A DNA stretch of 64,000 nt from Herpetosiphon aurantiacus DSM 785 (GTDB lineage: Bacteria; Chloroflexota; Chloroflexia; Chloroflexales; Herpetosiphonaceae): assembly GCA_000018565.1 (NCBI GenBank), contig CP000875.1, positions 1,255,199 through 1,319,198 of the forward strand, given 5' to 3'. Shown here piece after piece: positions 44,729 to 53,262 of this stretch. The first letter of the stretch is position 1. Each line of letters starts with the position of its first letter. The translations under genes were made by a program, and so were the position numbers. The notes under the pieces are model-generated. The model was not told where the DNA came from. It was given only the letters and a program-made list of their open reading frames with translations, and ran no database searches.

Positions 44729-45610
44729 ATGACAACTCAGCGAATCTTAGTCGTTGGTGCTGAAGCAGCACCAAAAACCCAGTTTATTCAGCAAATCTGT
44801 GACACCTGGAGCAGCCATGAGCTAGAGCTTTCGAGCATGCCAAGCTCGCAATGCATCGCCATGGATATAGGCCATTTAGACTACGCCGAACAGCGTTCAG
44901 TCTGGTATGGCATCCCCGCGAGTGCTAGCCCTGTGTTGCATGACCTCGCGCAAACCGTAACTAGCTGTATTGTGTTAATCGATTCAATCAACGATAATGC
45001 AGCTATGCTCACATTGGCCGACCAAATCCAGCCCTGGATCACTGGCCCTGTCGTTTTGCTTGTATCACAGCAATCCAACTTACCCGACCATCTCCGCAAC
45101 GCCTTAGATCATTCAAGCCATCACATAGTAGACAGTTACAACATGAATAAACCAGAATCAATCCAACGGATCATGACCGCCTTGGGTGGTACACTTCCCA
45201 CCGCTAGCTCTATCCAAAAAGAATATATTACTCCCAATCACTTTGATCAATCAGCTAAAGTGCAAGCGCTATTTGAGCAATTAGCCCACCATAGCACCGA
45301 TCTGATTGGCGCAGCATTAATCGCTGTTAATGGCGATCTGCTGGTTTCAACCTTGCCCCAAGCGATTAATGCCGAGCAACTTGCCGCAATCGGTAGCCCA
45401 TGGCTGCGGATTGCCGATAAAGTTGCGGCTAGTGCCGCCCTAGGACAAACCGAAGAAAGCATTATTCGGACGGAGCAAGGCTTGTGTCTGATTCGGCCAA
45501 TTCACAACCATATTTTAATTACGCTGCTGAATCCACACGCCAATCTTGGCCTCTATTGGCTCAATCTTGCTGAAATCGAGCAGCCTTTAACTGAGTTATT
45601 GGCTGCCTGA
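44729..45610 (+). CDS. Degenerate small-GTPase domain fused to a roadblock/LC7-like domain
   Basis: 293 residues. The N-terminal 165 residues follow the pattern of bacterial Ras-like GTPases: strand ILVVGAEAAPKTQFIQQI at the P-loop position, IAMDIGHLDY at switch I/strand 2, WYGIPASASPVL at the position of DTPGQ, and SCIVLIDSINDN at strand 4. The P-loop GxxxxGK[ST] has become GAEAAPKT, so nucleotide binding is doubtful. The C-terminal part (about 185-293; DLIGAALIAVNGDLLVSTLP, EESIIRTEQGLCLIRPI) resembles a roadblock/LC7 domain, the fold of MglB. The single-chain fusion suggests a polarity, motility or signalling scaffold (inference). Confidence 0.7.
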   Translation: MTTQRILVVGAEAAPKTQFIQQICDTWSSHELELSSMPSSQCIAMDIGHLDYAEQRSVWYGIPASASPVLHDLAQTVTSCIVLIDSINDNAAMLTLADQIQPWITGPVVLLVSQQSNLPDHLRNALDHSSHHIVDSYNMNKPESIQRIMTALGGTLPTASSIQKEYITPNHFDQSAKVQALFEQLAHHSTDLIGAALIAVNGDLLVSTLPQAINAEQLAAIGSPWLRIADKVAASAALGQTEESIIRTEQGLCLIRPIHNHILITLLNPHANLGLYWLNLAEIEQPLTELLAA

Positions 45611-45627
45611 TGAACCGCTCGACAAGC

Positions 45628-45670
45628 GCATCCTGCTAGGAGTATCGCTAGCAGGATGCGGCATTTTTTT
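45628..45670 (+). terminator. Strong terminator after the roadblock fusion gene
   Basis: A 12-bp perfect stem (GCATCCTGCTAG at 45628-45639, CTAGCAGGATGC at 45648-45659) with an 8-base loop is followed by GGCATTTTTTT. Confidence 0.9.
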
Positions 45671-45672
45671 AG

Positions 45673-46743
45673 TTATTGAGTGACGTAGGGCAAAAACGAA
45701 TAATATTGAGGAATAACCACAGTTGCGCTGACTGAAGGCGTAGCACTGGCCGTGATCGATGGGGTTACGCTAGGAATTGTGGTTACTGTCGCAGTTGGGG
45801 TAAGCGTATTGCTTGGCGTAGCGGTTGCGCTAGTCGTTGCTGTAGGGGTAGCGGTACGGGTAGCAGTTGGAGTCGCGGTTGGCGTGCGCGTCGCAGTTGG
45901 CGAAACCGTTCCAGGCGTGACGGTTACTACCGGCGAACCATCAACCTGCGCCTCGACAATCGCTTGAATCGCAGTTGGTACATTCGAGAGAAAATCGTAG
46001 CCAGTCATACTTTCAATATAATCGACGCTGACCCGATATTGCTCCCAAGCATTACTCCGAATTCCTTGATCATTTGGCATCCAAATCCCGATCACGCGGG
46101 TATTGGCGGCCACACGATTGGCATCATCATTCCCCACTGGCAGCACCACAATCACCTTCCACGTTACCGCAGGAATTAACACCCGACCACTAGCAATCGT
46201 GCCTTTCGTACCATAGCCACCACTAATAATGTATAACTCATTGCCAGCGCGTGCCCAGGTACGACTATCGTTTTCCAAATCGTTCCATGGGCCTTGGTTG
46301 TTGTCGGGCGCTTGAGGAATAATATTCGACATAATGAAGGTTTGATCGTTGGCTGCCCGCGAACTGGTGCGATCGCCCGATGGGGTCATATGACCACGAT
46401 CATAGCCGCTACCGCTATAGTCGCTGGTCGCGACACGATACCAACCACTGGGCAAGCTGGTATCAACCGCAAAATCGCCGCGCGAAGTGCTGCCCAAATC
46501 TTGCACTTCCAAATGCCAACTGACCCATGCTGGAATTCCCGCATCGCGCTGATAGGCCAAGGCATACTGGGTACGTTCAATTAAATAATTATTTGGCACT
46601 AAAGGATCAGCTACAGCATTGCTAGGGTTGCCCAGCGTGAGGTGTAAACTATCGTTGGGAGCCGCTTGAGTAGTCGGTTGACGCAGGCCTAGCGCCAACA
46701 ATCCTAAAACGAGTAAACCAAGAAGCCGACGCAGACCAGTCAT
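45673..46743 (-). CDS. Secreted DNA/RNA non-specific endonuclease
   Basis: 356 residues from the ATG at 46743 (AAAGGA upstream); the frame is open 15 codons further. Signal peptide about 1-29 (LLGLLVLGLLALGL...TQAA). The NUC domain (about 45-260) has the catalytic DRGHMTPSGDR motif, with SNIIPQAPDNNQGPWNDLEN carrying the Asn metal ligand. The linker is Thr/Pro repeats (TPTATPTATRTATPTA), and the C-terminus is YYSFLPYVTQ. It should degrade nucleic acids outside the cell, fitting a predatory or scavenging lifestyle (inference). Confidence 0.92.
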   Translation of the reverse strand: MTGLRRLLGLLVLGLLALGLRQPTTQAAPNDSLHLTLGNPSNAVADPLVPNNYLIERTQYALAYQRDAGIPAWVSWHLEVQDLGSTSRGDFAVDTSLPSGWYRVATSDYSGSGYDRGHMTPSGDRTSSRAANDQTFIMSNIIPQAPDNNQGPWNDLENDSRTWARAGNELYIISGGYGTKGTIASGRVLIPAVTWKVIVVLPVGNDDANRVAANTRVIGIWMPNDQGIRSNAWEQYRVSVDYIESMTGYDFLSNVPTAIQAIVEAQVDGSPVVTVTPGTVSPTATRTPTATPTATRTATPTATTSATATPSNTLTPTATVTTIPSVTPSITASATPSVSATVVIPQYYSFLPYVTQ

Positions 46744-46854
46744 GACAGCAATGTCCTTTCGCAATGAAAGTATGATGATAGCTTGCATACTGTACCATAG
46801 CTGTCTAGGCGTTAATCAACAATGCGGCCTCAGCAAAATCCCGCTTGCCTATCC

Positions 46855-46885
46855 CCTCACCTGCGTGGGGGATGAGGGACTACTC
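46855..46885. repeat. Minimal relic of the palindromic dispersed repeat
   Basis: CCCCTCACCTGCGTGGGGGATGAGGG, with both outer ends of the family but no inner hairpins; probably an internal deletion derivative. Confidence 0.5.
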
Positions 46886-46966
46886 GAACGTTATCATATG
46901 ATCATACTTGCAATTTCAGAAATTAGCTGTATCGTTACAGAAGTGAAGTAAGACCCATGCTTTGCA

Positions 46967-47000
46967 AGAACGAGCCGCTCTAGAAAGCGCTCGTTTTTTT
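46967..47000 (+). terminator. Terminator-like hairpin in the leader of the MFS gene
   Basis: Stem AACGAGC (46969-46975) with GCTCGTT (46989-46995), followed by TTTTTTT in total. No plus-strand gene precedes it within 220 bp, so it may end a small RNA or attenuate the MFS transcript. Confidence 0.6.
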
Positions 47001-47030
47001 GCAATCTACAGATGCAGAACCGCGGCAATG

Positions 47031-47064
47031 AAGCTGGCGAGGCAGGCGTAGCACTCGCCAGCTT
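47031..47064 (+). promoter_or_regulatory. Second hairpin in the leader of the MFS gene
   Basis: A 10-bp perfect stem (AAGCTGGCGA at 47031-47040, TCGCCAGCTT at 47055-47064) with a 14-base loop, 78 bp before the MFS start. Together with 46967-47000 it gives the leader two stable hairpins. The 398 bp from 46744 to 47141 hold only these and the repeat relic. Confidence 0.5.
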
Positions 47065-47141
47065 TGTTGTATGCGCAAAATACCCAGCATGGCTTCCTTT
47101 CACTCGTTGGCATATTGTTGGAATCTATGAGGAGTCAGCGT

Positions 47142-48329
47142 ATGGGCAGCCGTTTGGCGCTCTGGCGGTCGAATGCACGTCCCGGGGTTCGGGGTAGTTT
47201 GTACTATTTATGTTTTTGGTCAAGCGTTGGGATGTATATTCCATTCATTAATGTATATTTCACCAACCTTGGCTTAAGTGGGCAACAAATAGCCATGTTT
47301 GGGGCAATTAGCCCGCTAGCAGTGCTGTTGTTCAACCCATTGGTGGGTGCAACAGCCGATCGACGTGGCTGGCATGTGCAGTTACTCCTAAGCATGTTGG
47401 CCTTAACGGGGTTAAGCCAAATTGCCTTGGCATTTCCAACAACCTTCTTTACAATCTTGCCAGTGATGGTCGTTTTGGCAGTGGTACGCGGGCCAATTGC
47501 GCCATTGGCTGATAGCATGATCGCAGGCATGGCCGTGCGTCATCAACTGGCCTATGGCAAATTGCGGCTCTGGGGTTCAGTTGGCTATGCCGTCACCTCA
47601 TTATTAGGTGGTATTTGGTGGGCCAAAACGGGCTATCCAACCATGTTTATATTGACTGGCTTGATGACTGGCTTGGTCGCGATCGTAGCCAATAGCCTTG
47701 ATCATACGCCTGAATTGCGCAAAACTGCTGCCAAATCGGCGAAAGCGCCCCGTGATGCCGCTTTTATCGCAATTGTCGTGATCACTAGTTTGGTTGGGGC
47801 TGCCTTTAGCATGGTTTCAATGTTCGATGGCAACCTGATTCAACGGATCAGTGGGAGCACCATCATGCTGGGGGTTTTGCCATGTGTCATCGCCAGTACC
47901 GAAGTGCCAGTGATGCTCAACGCCGATCGGGTGATCGCTCGCTTTGGCACAGCTAAAACACTAGCCGTTTCAACCTTGATTCTTGGGCTAGGGTTTATTG
48001 GCAGCGGCATGGTGAGCGAAGCTTGGATGTTAATTCCAATTGGCATGTTTCGGGCTTGTGGATTTGGCTTGTACTCGGTGGCGATCATTCGCCTAATTAC
48101 CGAGCGCATTCCAACCACCTTGCTGGCAACCGCGCAAGGCTTGATCAGTGCGATTGCTGGTGGTTTGTCGCCGTTGTTGGCTACCCAAGCGGGTGGCTAT
48201 ATGTTCGATATATCAGGGCCACAATTGGTCTTTATTGCATCAGGCTTGTGCATTGGCTTGGCAACCTTGGTCGTTTGGCTAGGCTTAAAACTGAATTGGT
48301 TCAAACCAATCGCGCAAACCAACGCCTAA
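47142..48329 (+). CDS. MFS transporter (MFS_1_like)
   Basis: 395 residues from the ATG at 47142, chosen because GAGGAG lies 6-7 bases upstream; the frame is open 26 codons further. Twelve transmembrane helices; the loop 2-3 motif A-like segment is VGATADRRGWHVQ. LRLWGSVGYAVTSLLGGIWW is typical of the MFS_1_like/3-phenylpropionate or nucleoside-type permeases (the arginine-bearing helix 5 region). Substrate unknown. Monocistronic with a strong terminator after it. Confidence 0.9.
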   Translation: MGSRLALWRSNARPGVRGSLYYLCFWSSVGMYIPFINVYFTNLGLSGQQIAMFGAISPLAVLLFNPLVGATADRRGWHVQLLLSMLALTGLSQIALAFPTTFFTILPVMVVLAVVRGPIAPLADSMIAGMAVRHQLAYGKLRLWGSVGYAVTSLLGGIWWAKTGYPTMFILTGLMTGLVAIVANSLDHTPELRKTAAKSAKAPRDAAFIAIVVITSLVGAAFSMVSMFDGNLIQRISGSTIMLGVLPCVIASTEVPVMLNADRVIARFGTAKTLAVSTLILGLGFIGSGMVSEAWMLIPIGMFRACGFGLYSVAIIRLITERIPTTLLATAQGLISAIAGGLSPLLATQAGGYMFDISGPQLVFIASGLCIGLATLVVWLGLKLNWFKPIAQTNA

Positions 48330-48350
48330 ATTCGCTATGTGATTTACTCG

Positions 48351-48383
48351 CAGCACCACCCATCAACGGGTGGTGCTGTTTTG
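48351..48383 (+). terminator. Terminator after the MFS gene
   Basis: An 11-bp perfect stem (CAGCACCACCC at 48351-48361, GGGTGGTGCTG at 48368-48378) with a 6-base loop, followed by TTTTG. Confidence 0.85.
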
Positions 48384-48459
48384 ATGTTAACCAAACTTGA
48401 CAGCAACCACCGCATTGCGTAGAGTGGCAACTATTAATTATTAGTTAAAGGTAGGTTGT

Positions 48460-49281
48460 ATGCTTGTTCGCACTCATGCTGTACGTTGGCTATTGTTTGT
48501 AAGTTTGTTCATGGTGATATTTGGGAGTTATGCTTGGCAGCAACAGAGCTTTGCCCAAAATCCGGCCACAATCACCAATCCATGGGCAATTCGCCAAGGC
48601 CAAGCTACCTATTACACCGCCACTGGTTTGGGCAATTGTAGTATTCCTGTGCCCAGCGATTTGCTATTTGGAGCTATGAATAACCCCGATTATGCCACCG
48701 CTGATTATTGTGGCGCGTTCGTTAAAATTACAGGGCCATTAGGATCGGTCACAGTTCAAATTACCGACCGCTGCCCTGAATGCCAAACTGGGCATATCGA
48801 CCTCAGCCCGCAAGCCTTCGATCGCATCGCTAATCGAGTTACGGGCATTGTGCCAATTACTTGGCAATTAATCAGCAATCCAGCGACCACAGGCAAGGTC
48901 AGTTATCATTTTAAAGATGGTAGCAGTCAATGGTGGACGGCGGTGCAGCCCCGCAATCATCGTAATGCGATTGCCAAATTTGAATATCGCATGGGTCAGG
49001 CGGCGTATAAAGTTGCTCCACGCTTTATTTTCAATTATTTTATTGCCGAGGCTGGCATGGGTACTGGCCCCTACAGCTTTCGCACCACCGATGTGTATGG
49101 CAATATGATTGTTGATGAAAATATTGTGCTTGGTGATGATGTAATTCGCACTGGGACTCAGCAATTTCCCTATATGGCTCCGCCTGGCTCGGCCACCCCA
49201 ACCCCCAGCCCAACGCCACGGCCAACCATCCCACCCGAAAGCCTAACTGAACATGTTTGGCTGCCTTATACTCGTAAATAG
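48460..49281 (+). CDS. Secreted bacterial expansin-like protein
   Basis: 273 residues. Signal peptide about 1-31 (LLFVSLFMVIFGSYAWQQQSFA). The double-psi beta-barrel domain (about 42-140) has GQATYYTATGLGNCSIP, ATADYCGAFVKITGP, the expansin Asp in VQITDRCPECQTGHIDLSPQAFDRIA. The second domain (about 145-245) matches the CBM63-like binding domain of EXLX1-type expansins (VSYHFKDGSSQWWTAVQPRNHR...YNYFIAEAGMGTGPYSFR-type). A Pro/Thr linker and the tail EHVWLPYTRK follow. Expansins loosen cellulose or peptidoglycan networks without hydrolysis. No cellulase is encoded nearby. Confidence 0.9.
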   Translation: MLVRTHAVRWLLFVSLFMVIFGSYAWQQQSFAQNPATITNPWAIRQGQATYYTATGLGNCSIPVPSDLLFGAMNNPDYATADYCGAFVKITGPLGSVTVQITDRCPECQTGHIDLSPQAFDRIANRVTGIVPITWQLISNPATTGKVSYHFKDGSSQWWTAVQPRNHRNAIAKFEYRMGQAAYKVAPRFIFNYFIAEAGMGTGPYSFRTTDVYGNMIVDENIVLGDDVIRTGTQQFPYMAPPGSATPTPSPTPRPTIPPESLTEHVWLPYTRK

Positions 49282-49287
49282 ATAAGT

Positions 49288-49400
49288 GCCCTTACCCCCG
49301 ACCCCTCGCCCACTGCGGCGGGCGAGGGGAGATCCAATGATCATGATCGAAGGTTTCCCCCTCGCCTGCTCGGCGGGAGAGGGGACTAGGGGGTGAGGGC
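49288..49400. repeat. Palindromic dispersed repeat, copy C
   Basis: About 113 bp, from GCCCTTACCCCCGACCCC to GGGGACTAGGGGGTGAGGGC, with two inner hairpins (CCCCTCGCCC/GGGCGAGGGG and CCCCCTCGCC with a partner GGCGGGAGAGGGG). Same family as 27207 and 34727; inserted in the gap between expansin and glutamine synthetase. Confidence 0.85.
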
Positions 49401-49414
49401 ATGAAAAGCCTAAA

Positions 49415-49448
49415 AACAGCAACGCCCAGAGCAATTGCCCTGGGCGTT
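49415..49448 (-). terminator. Terminator of glutamine synthetase
   Basis: Stem AACGCCCAG (49421-49429) with CTGGGCGTT (49440-49448); on the minus strand it is followed by GCTGTTTTTAGG. Confidence 0.8.
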
Positions 49449-49469
49449 GACTTAACCTCGAACCAAGAA

Positions 49470-50891
49470 TTAGAACTTGCTCCAGAGGAATTGGTTGGTC
49501 ACTTCGTGGTGGAATTGAACTTCCGAGCGCTTGATCAACGTGCCCAAGCGATGTGGACAGCGATCAGCCGAGGCAATTTTCAATTCAGCATACTTGGATT
49601 GAATTTCTTCGCCCAAGACTGAAGCGATAATTTCGCTTGCTTGGAAGGCATCAATTGCATCGTAGATGTTGTCTGGCAATACTTTTGCGCCCTTGCGAAC
49701 TGAAGTATCGGCCTTTGGCCCTTCCAAACCAACTTTCAAGATCGAGTAAATCGCCATGTGTGGGTTGGCATCTGGAGCAATCGAGCGCACTTCGATCCGT
49801 GCTGAACGAGCGTTGCCCAATGGAATCCGCACCATCGAACCACGGTCGATCGCCGAAGCCTTGATTTGGTTTGGCGCTTCGTAGTGTGGGTCGAGGCGGC
49901 GATATGAGTTGACGCTGGAATTCAGCAACAAACACAGATCCAAGCCACTGGTCAAGATGCGATCAACATAGCTCCAGCCATATTCTGAGAGGCCTTCTTC
50001 GCCGTTAGCATCATAGAACAAGTTGGTATCGCCCTTGGCCAACGACATGTTGGTGTGCATCCCGCTACCATTGACACCAGTCACTGGCTTGGGCAAGAAG
50101 CTGGCGGTCAAATCGAGTTTGTAGGCCAATTGGCGACAAATCAATTTATACAGCAACACTTGGTCGGCTGCGACCGAAGCTTCGGTGTAGGAGTAGTTCA
50201 TTTCGAACTGTGAAGGCGCAACTTCTGGGTGATCTTTTTCATTGGCAAAGCCCATTGCGCGTTGTGCTTCAGCAGCAGCATCGATGAACAAGCGCAGTGG
50301 ATCGCCTGGCAATGAGTTGTAATAGCCGCCAGTGCTCACAAAATCGAAGTGACCAGTATCGCGATAGTGTTGCTCGGCGTTGCGGCCCTTGAACAAGAAG
50401 CCTTCAATTTCGTTAGCAACGTTACAAACAATCCCTTGTTTGGCAAATAATTCAGCGGTGTAGGCTTGCAAGCGTGAGCGGAAGTCGGCAGGATAGGCCG
50501 AACCATCGCGTTCCAACACTTGGCCGAACACCAAGACTTTACCAGGCCCAAAGATATCGGCTGGCAACCAATAGAATGCACCCCAATCGATGCCCAAGCG
50601 CAAGTCGGATTCTGATTGTTGTGAGAAGCCACGGATCGACGAGCCATCAAAGGTCAAGTTATCAGCTGATTTCAACAAGAATTTCTTGTCGTAATCGAGC
50701 ATATGCAAGCGGCCTTCAAGGTCGGTGAAACAGACGGTCACGGCCTTGATGCGCTTTTCGTCATTCAAATAACGCATGCGCTCTTCTTGCAACTTGTCCA
50801 ATGGCGTGCGGCCAACCCGTTGGGCTTTAGCAGCCAGGTTCAGTTCTTCCAACTCTTCGTAGGGAATTTCGAGAAAATCGCGAAGTGTCAT
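49470..50891 (-). CDS. glnA: Glutamine synthetase, type I
   Basis: 473 residues. It joins ammonium to glutamate with ATP in the cytoplasm. Visible blocks: VCFTDLEGRLHML, LTFDGSSIRGF, ANEIEGFLF (metal-binding Glu), EVAPSQFEMNY, VNGSGMHTNMSL (ATP/metal), and the glutamate-binding IPLGNARSARIEVRSIAPDANPH. The adenylylation loop region reads NLFYDANGEEGLSEYGW instead of NLYDLPPEE, so control by adenylylation is uncertain. The N-terminus carries an extra about 40 residues (EELEELNLAAKAQRVG). RBS AAGGATG. Monocistronic. Confidence 0.95.
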   Translation of the reverse strand: MTLRDFLEIPYEELEELNLAAKAQRVGRTPLDKLQEERMRYLNDEKRIKAVTVCFTDLEGRLHMLDYDKKFLLKSADNLTFDGSSIRGFSQQSESDLRLGIDWGAFYWLPADIFGPGKVLVFGQVLERDGSAYPADFRSRLQAYTAELFAKQGIVCNVANEIEGFLFKGRNAEQHYRDTGHFDFVSTGGYYNSLPGDPLRLFIDAAAEAQRAMGFANEKDHPEVAPSQFEMNYSYTEASVAADQVLLYKLICRQLAYKLDLTASFLPKPVTGVNGSGMHTNMSLAKGDTNLFYDANGEEGLSEYGWSYVDRILTSGLDLCLLLNSSVNSYRRLDPHYEAPNQIKASAIDRGSMVRIPLGNARSARIEVRSIAPDANPHMAIYSILKVGLEGPKADTSVRKGAKVLPDNIYDAIDAFQASEIIASVLGEEIQSKYAELKIASADRCPHRLGTLIKRSEVQFHHEVTNQFLWSKF

Positions 50892-51166
50892 GGTGTGTCA
50901 TCCTTTGTACTAACAAAGCCATACTCGGTGTCCCGCGAGCATGGTGGTTTAGTATTGTGCTTGGGAAAGTTTTGGGATATTGCCAAGGAACGCGCGATCC
51001 ATTCAACAGGTCGCATTATACGCAATCCCACCACACCAGAACTTGTGTATTCTATCCAAACTTTAAATCACGCTATTTGTACAAAGTGCACAAAAGGTTG
51101 TTAAATTGCTTGCCGCTAGCGGCCTCAGCCAGCATGCTTAAATTCCCAAAGTATGTAGCAATCTGC

Positions 51167-53062
51167 CTAATCAATTGCCTCAACCAAGCATGGAAAGACA
51201 ATGGTAAAGATCGAGCCTTGGCCAAAGACACTTTCAACTTGAATTGAGCCATTCAATAGTTCGATAAAATGGCGACAAAGCGCCAAGCCCAAGCCAGTGC
51301 CACCATAGCGCCGCGTCGTCGAGGCATCACCTTGGGTAAATGGCTCAAACAAACGCTGCATTTGCTCATCGTTCATACCAATGCCAGTATCGCGCACCCG
51401 ACATTGCACATGTTGGCTGGCTGGATCAAAGCTGACGCTGATGTTGATGCTGCCTGCTTTGGTAAATTTGGCGGCATTACTCAATAAATTCAGCAAAATC
51501 TGGCGCAACATCGAGCGATCAGTATGAATTAACGGCAGATGTTTGTTTGGCTCAAAGTAAAGGCTATTGGCATTTTTCTGAGCCATTGGGTTAATTGTGG
51601 CAATCAAATCACGTACAAGGCTGTTGAGATCGAAGGTTTCAGCAGCAACTTGATATTTGCCAGCCTCAACTTTGGCCAAATCAAGCACATCGTTGACCAA
51701 ATTGAGCAATTGATGACCTGCATCATTAATTTGCGCAATATCATGGCGAAACTGCTCAACCATCGTCGGATCATCAAAATCAGTATCGTCCATCAGCAAT
51801 TCGCTATAGCCAATAATTGCATTCAGTGGCGTGCGCAGCTCGTGGCTCATATTGGCCAAAAAAGTGCTTTTGGCATGATTGGCGGCTTCGGCAGCATCAC
51901 GGGCATGGCGCAACGCCTCTTCGACCTGTTTGCGTGCCGTAATTTCTTGAATCGTGCCTTCGGCGTAGAGCATCGAGCCATCCTCAGCATACACCAAACG
52001 CGAGGTCTCGCTGATCCAAATCCGTTCGCCAGTGGCAGGCCGATAAACTTCCGATTCAATTTCATCATACGAGCCATTGGTTTGCAGCAGCTCACGCAAG
52101 TATTCAAAGCGCTGCGGCTCAACATACATCGTGGTTAAATCGGCCACATAATCGACCAATTCATGTTCATGGGCAAAGCCCGCCAAGCGCACCAACGCCG
52201 GATTAGCCCGTAACACCCGTCCATCGGGAGTAATGCGAAAGATGCCAATTTTGGTGGTTTCAAAAATTGTGCGATAGTCGTGCTCGGCCACCCGCAAGGC
52301 CTCAGTTAATTGATGGTGCTCAGTTACATCTTGCAACGAGCCATAAATTTTGATTGGCTGGCCAAACTCTAGCTCAACTCGCCCAGTAAAACGACCCCAG
52401 AACGAACGCCCCCGAAACGTCCGCATTTCCACACTCATATCAAACGAGCCACGCTGCTCGATCATTTGGCGAAAAATTGCCTCAAGTTGGATTAACGTGG
52501 CATTGGTATGGAAAAAATTCTGATTCTCAATCGTGGGCGTGTATTCGTGTGCTGTGGTATCCAAAATATGGTACATTTCGCGCGTCCAAAATACTTGGTT
52601 GGTGCGCAAATCGATCTCCCAGCCGCCGACGCGGGCGGTTTGTTCAGTTTGCAACAGCAAGCGCTCAAGCCGATTGCTCTCGGTAATATCGCGTACCAAC
52701 CAAACCTGACGATGGCCATGGGAAGCCAACGTACATTCTAAAAGGCAACTTTGGTTCTGGCGATTCACGACAAAGCCATGGATTGTCTGGCCTAAGGTCG
52801 CTGCCGAGGTTGTTGCATACAATTGGCGCATGCTGGCGGCTTCAGGGCCATACAAGGTGCTAAACCATTGCTCAGTTGTCGCAATTTCCGCATTGCTATA
52901 GCCAATCATCGCCGTGACCGCTTGATTAAAAAAAACCTGTGAGCCTTGAAACCAAACCAAGCCAACCGGAAATTGCTCAAGCGTTACATCTTTACGGCGA
53001 GTTGCTTTAATCAAGCGGCGTTGCCATGCTCCAGCGAGTGGCCATTTCAATTTCCGAGGCAT
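51167..53062 (-). CDS. Multi-PAS sensor histidine kinase
   Basis: 631 residues from the ATG at 53062 (RBS GAGGAT); an upstream in-frame start would add 22. No transmembrane helix. Three PAS domains in series: about 25-130 (VGLVWFQGSQVFFNQAVTAMIG), 140-255 (ARVGGWEIDLRTNQVFWT, with a PAC WGRFTGRVELEF) and 270-390 (KIGIFRITPDGRVLRANPALVRLAG, then RIWISETSRLVYAEDGS). HisKA follows with FLANMSHELRTPLNAIIGYSELL and HATPase_c with LLNLLSNAAKFTKAGS, RDTGIGM and RRYGGTGLGLALC. A cytoplasmic sensor, partner regulator not adjacent. Confidence 0.93.
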   Translation of the reverse strand: MPRKLKWPLAGAWQRRLIKATRRKDVTLEQFPVGLVWFQGSQVFFNQAVTAMIGYSNAEIATTEQWFSTLYGPEAASMRQLYATTSAATLGQTIHGFVVNRQNQSCLLECTLASHGHRQVWLVRDITESNRLERLLLQTEQTARVGGWEIDLRTNQVFWTREMYHILDTTAHEYTPTIENQNFFHTNATLIQLEAIFRQMIEQRGSFDMSVEMRTFRGRSFWGRFTGRVELEFGQPIKIYGSLQDVTEHHQLTEALRVAEHDYRTIFETTKIGIFRITPDGRVLRANPALVRLAGFAHEHELVDYVADLTTMYVEPQRFEYLRELLQTNGSYDEIESEVYRPATGERIWISETSRLVYAEDGSMLYAEGTIQEITARKQVEEALRHARDAAEAANHAKSTFLANMSHELRTPLNAIIGYSELLMDDTDFDDPTMVEQFRHDIAQINDAGHQLLNLVNDVLDLAKVEAGKYQVAAETFDLNSLVRDLIATINPMAQKNANSLYFEPNKHLPLIHTDRSMLRQILLNLLSNAAKFTKAGSINISVSFDPASQHVQCRVRDTGIGMNDEQMQRLFEPFTQGDASTTRRYGGTGLGLALCRHFIELLNGSIQVESVFGQGSIFTIVFPCLVEAID

Positions 53063-53262
53063 AACGATCCTCACAACACAAGTTTCAAGCCTAAGGTCTA
53101 TGCTGTATTGTAGTATGAGAAAGCCCACGATCCAAGTAGTTTTAGCGGCTTTTTAAGCCAATTTAGCGGTACACTATTAATATATGACGCACTGCACAGC
53201 AACCCGCAACGACCGTGCTATAATGAGTTTCCCGCAGCACAATTCAGATCGTAGGAGGCGTT

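Noticed and set aside
45752-45967. Val/Gly-rich plus-strand frame opposite the nuclease linker
   Set aside because: Same artefact: antisense of Thr/Pro codons.
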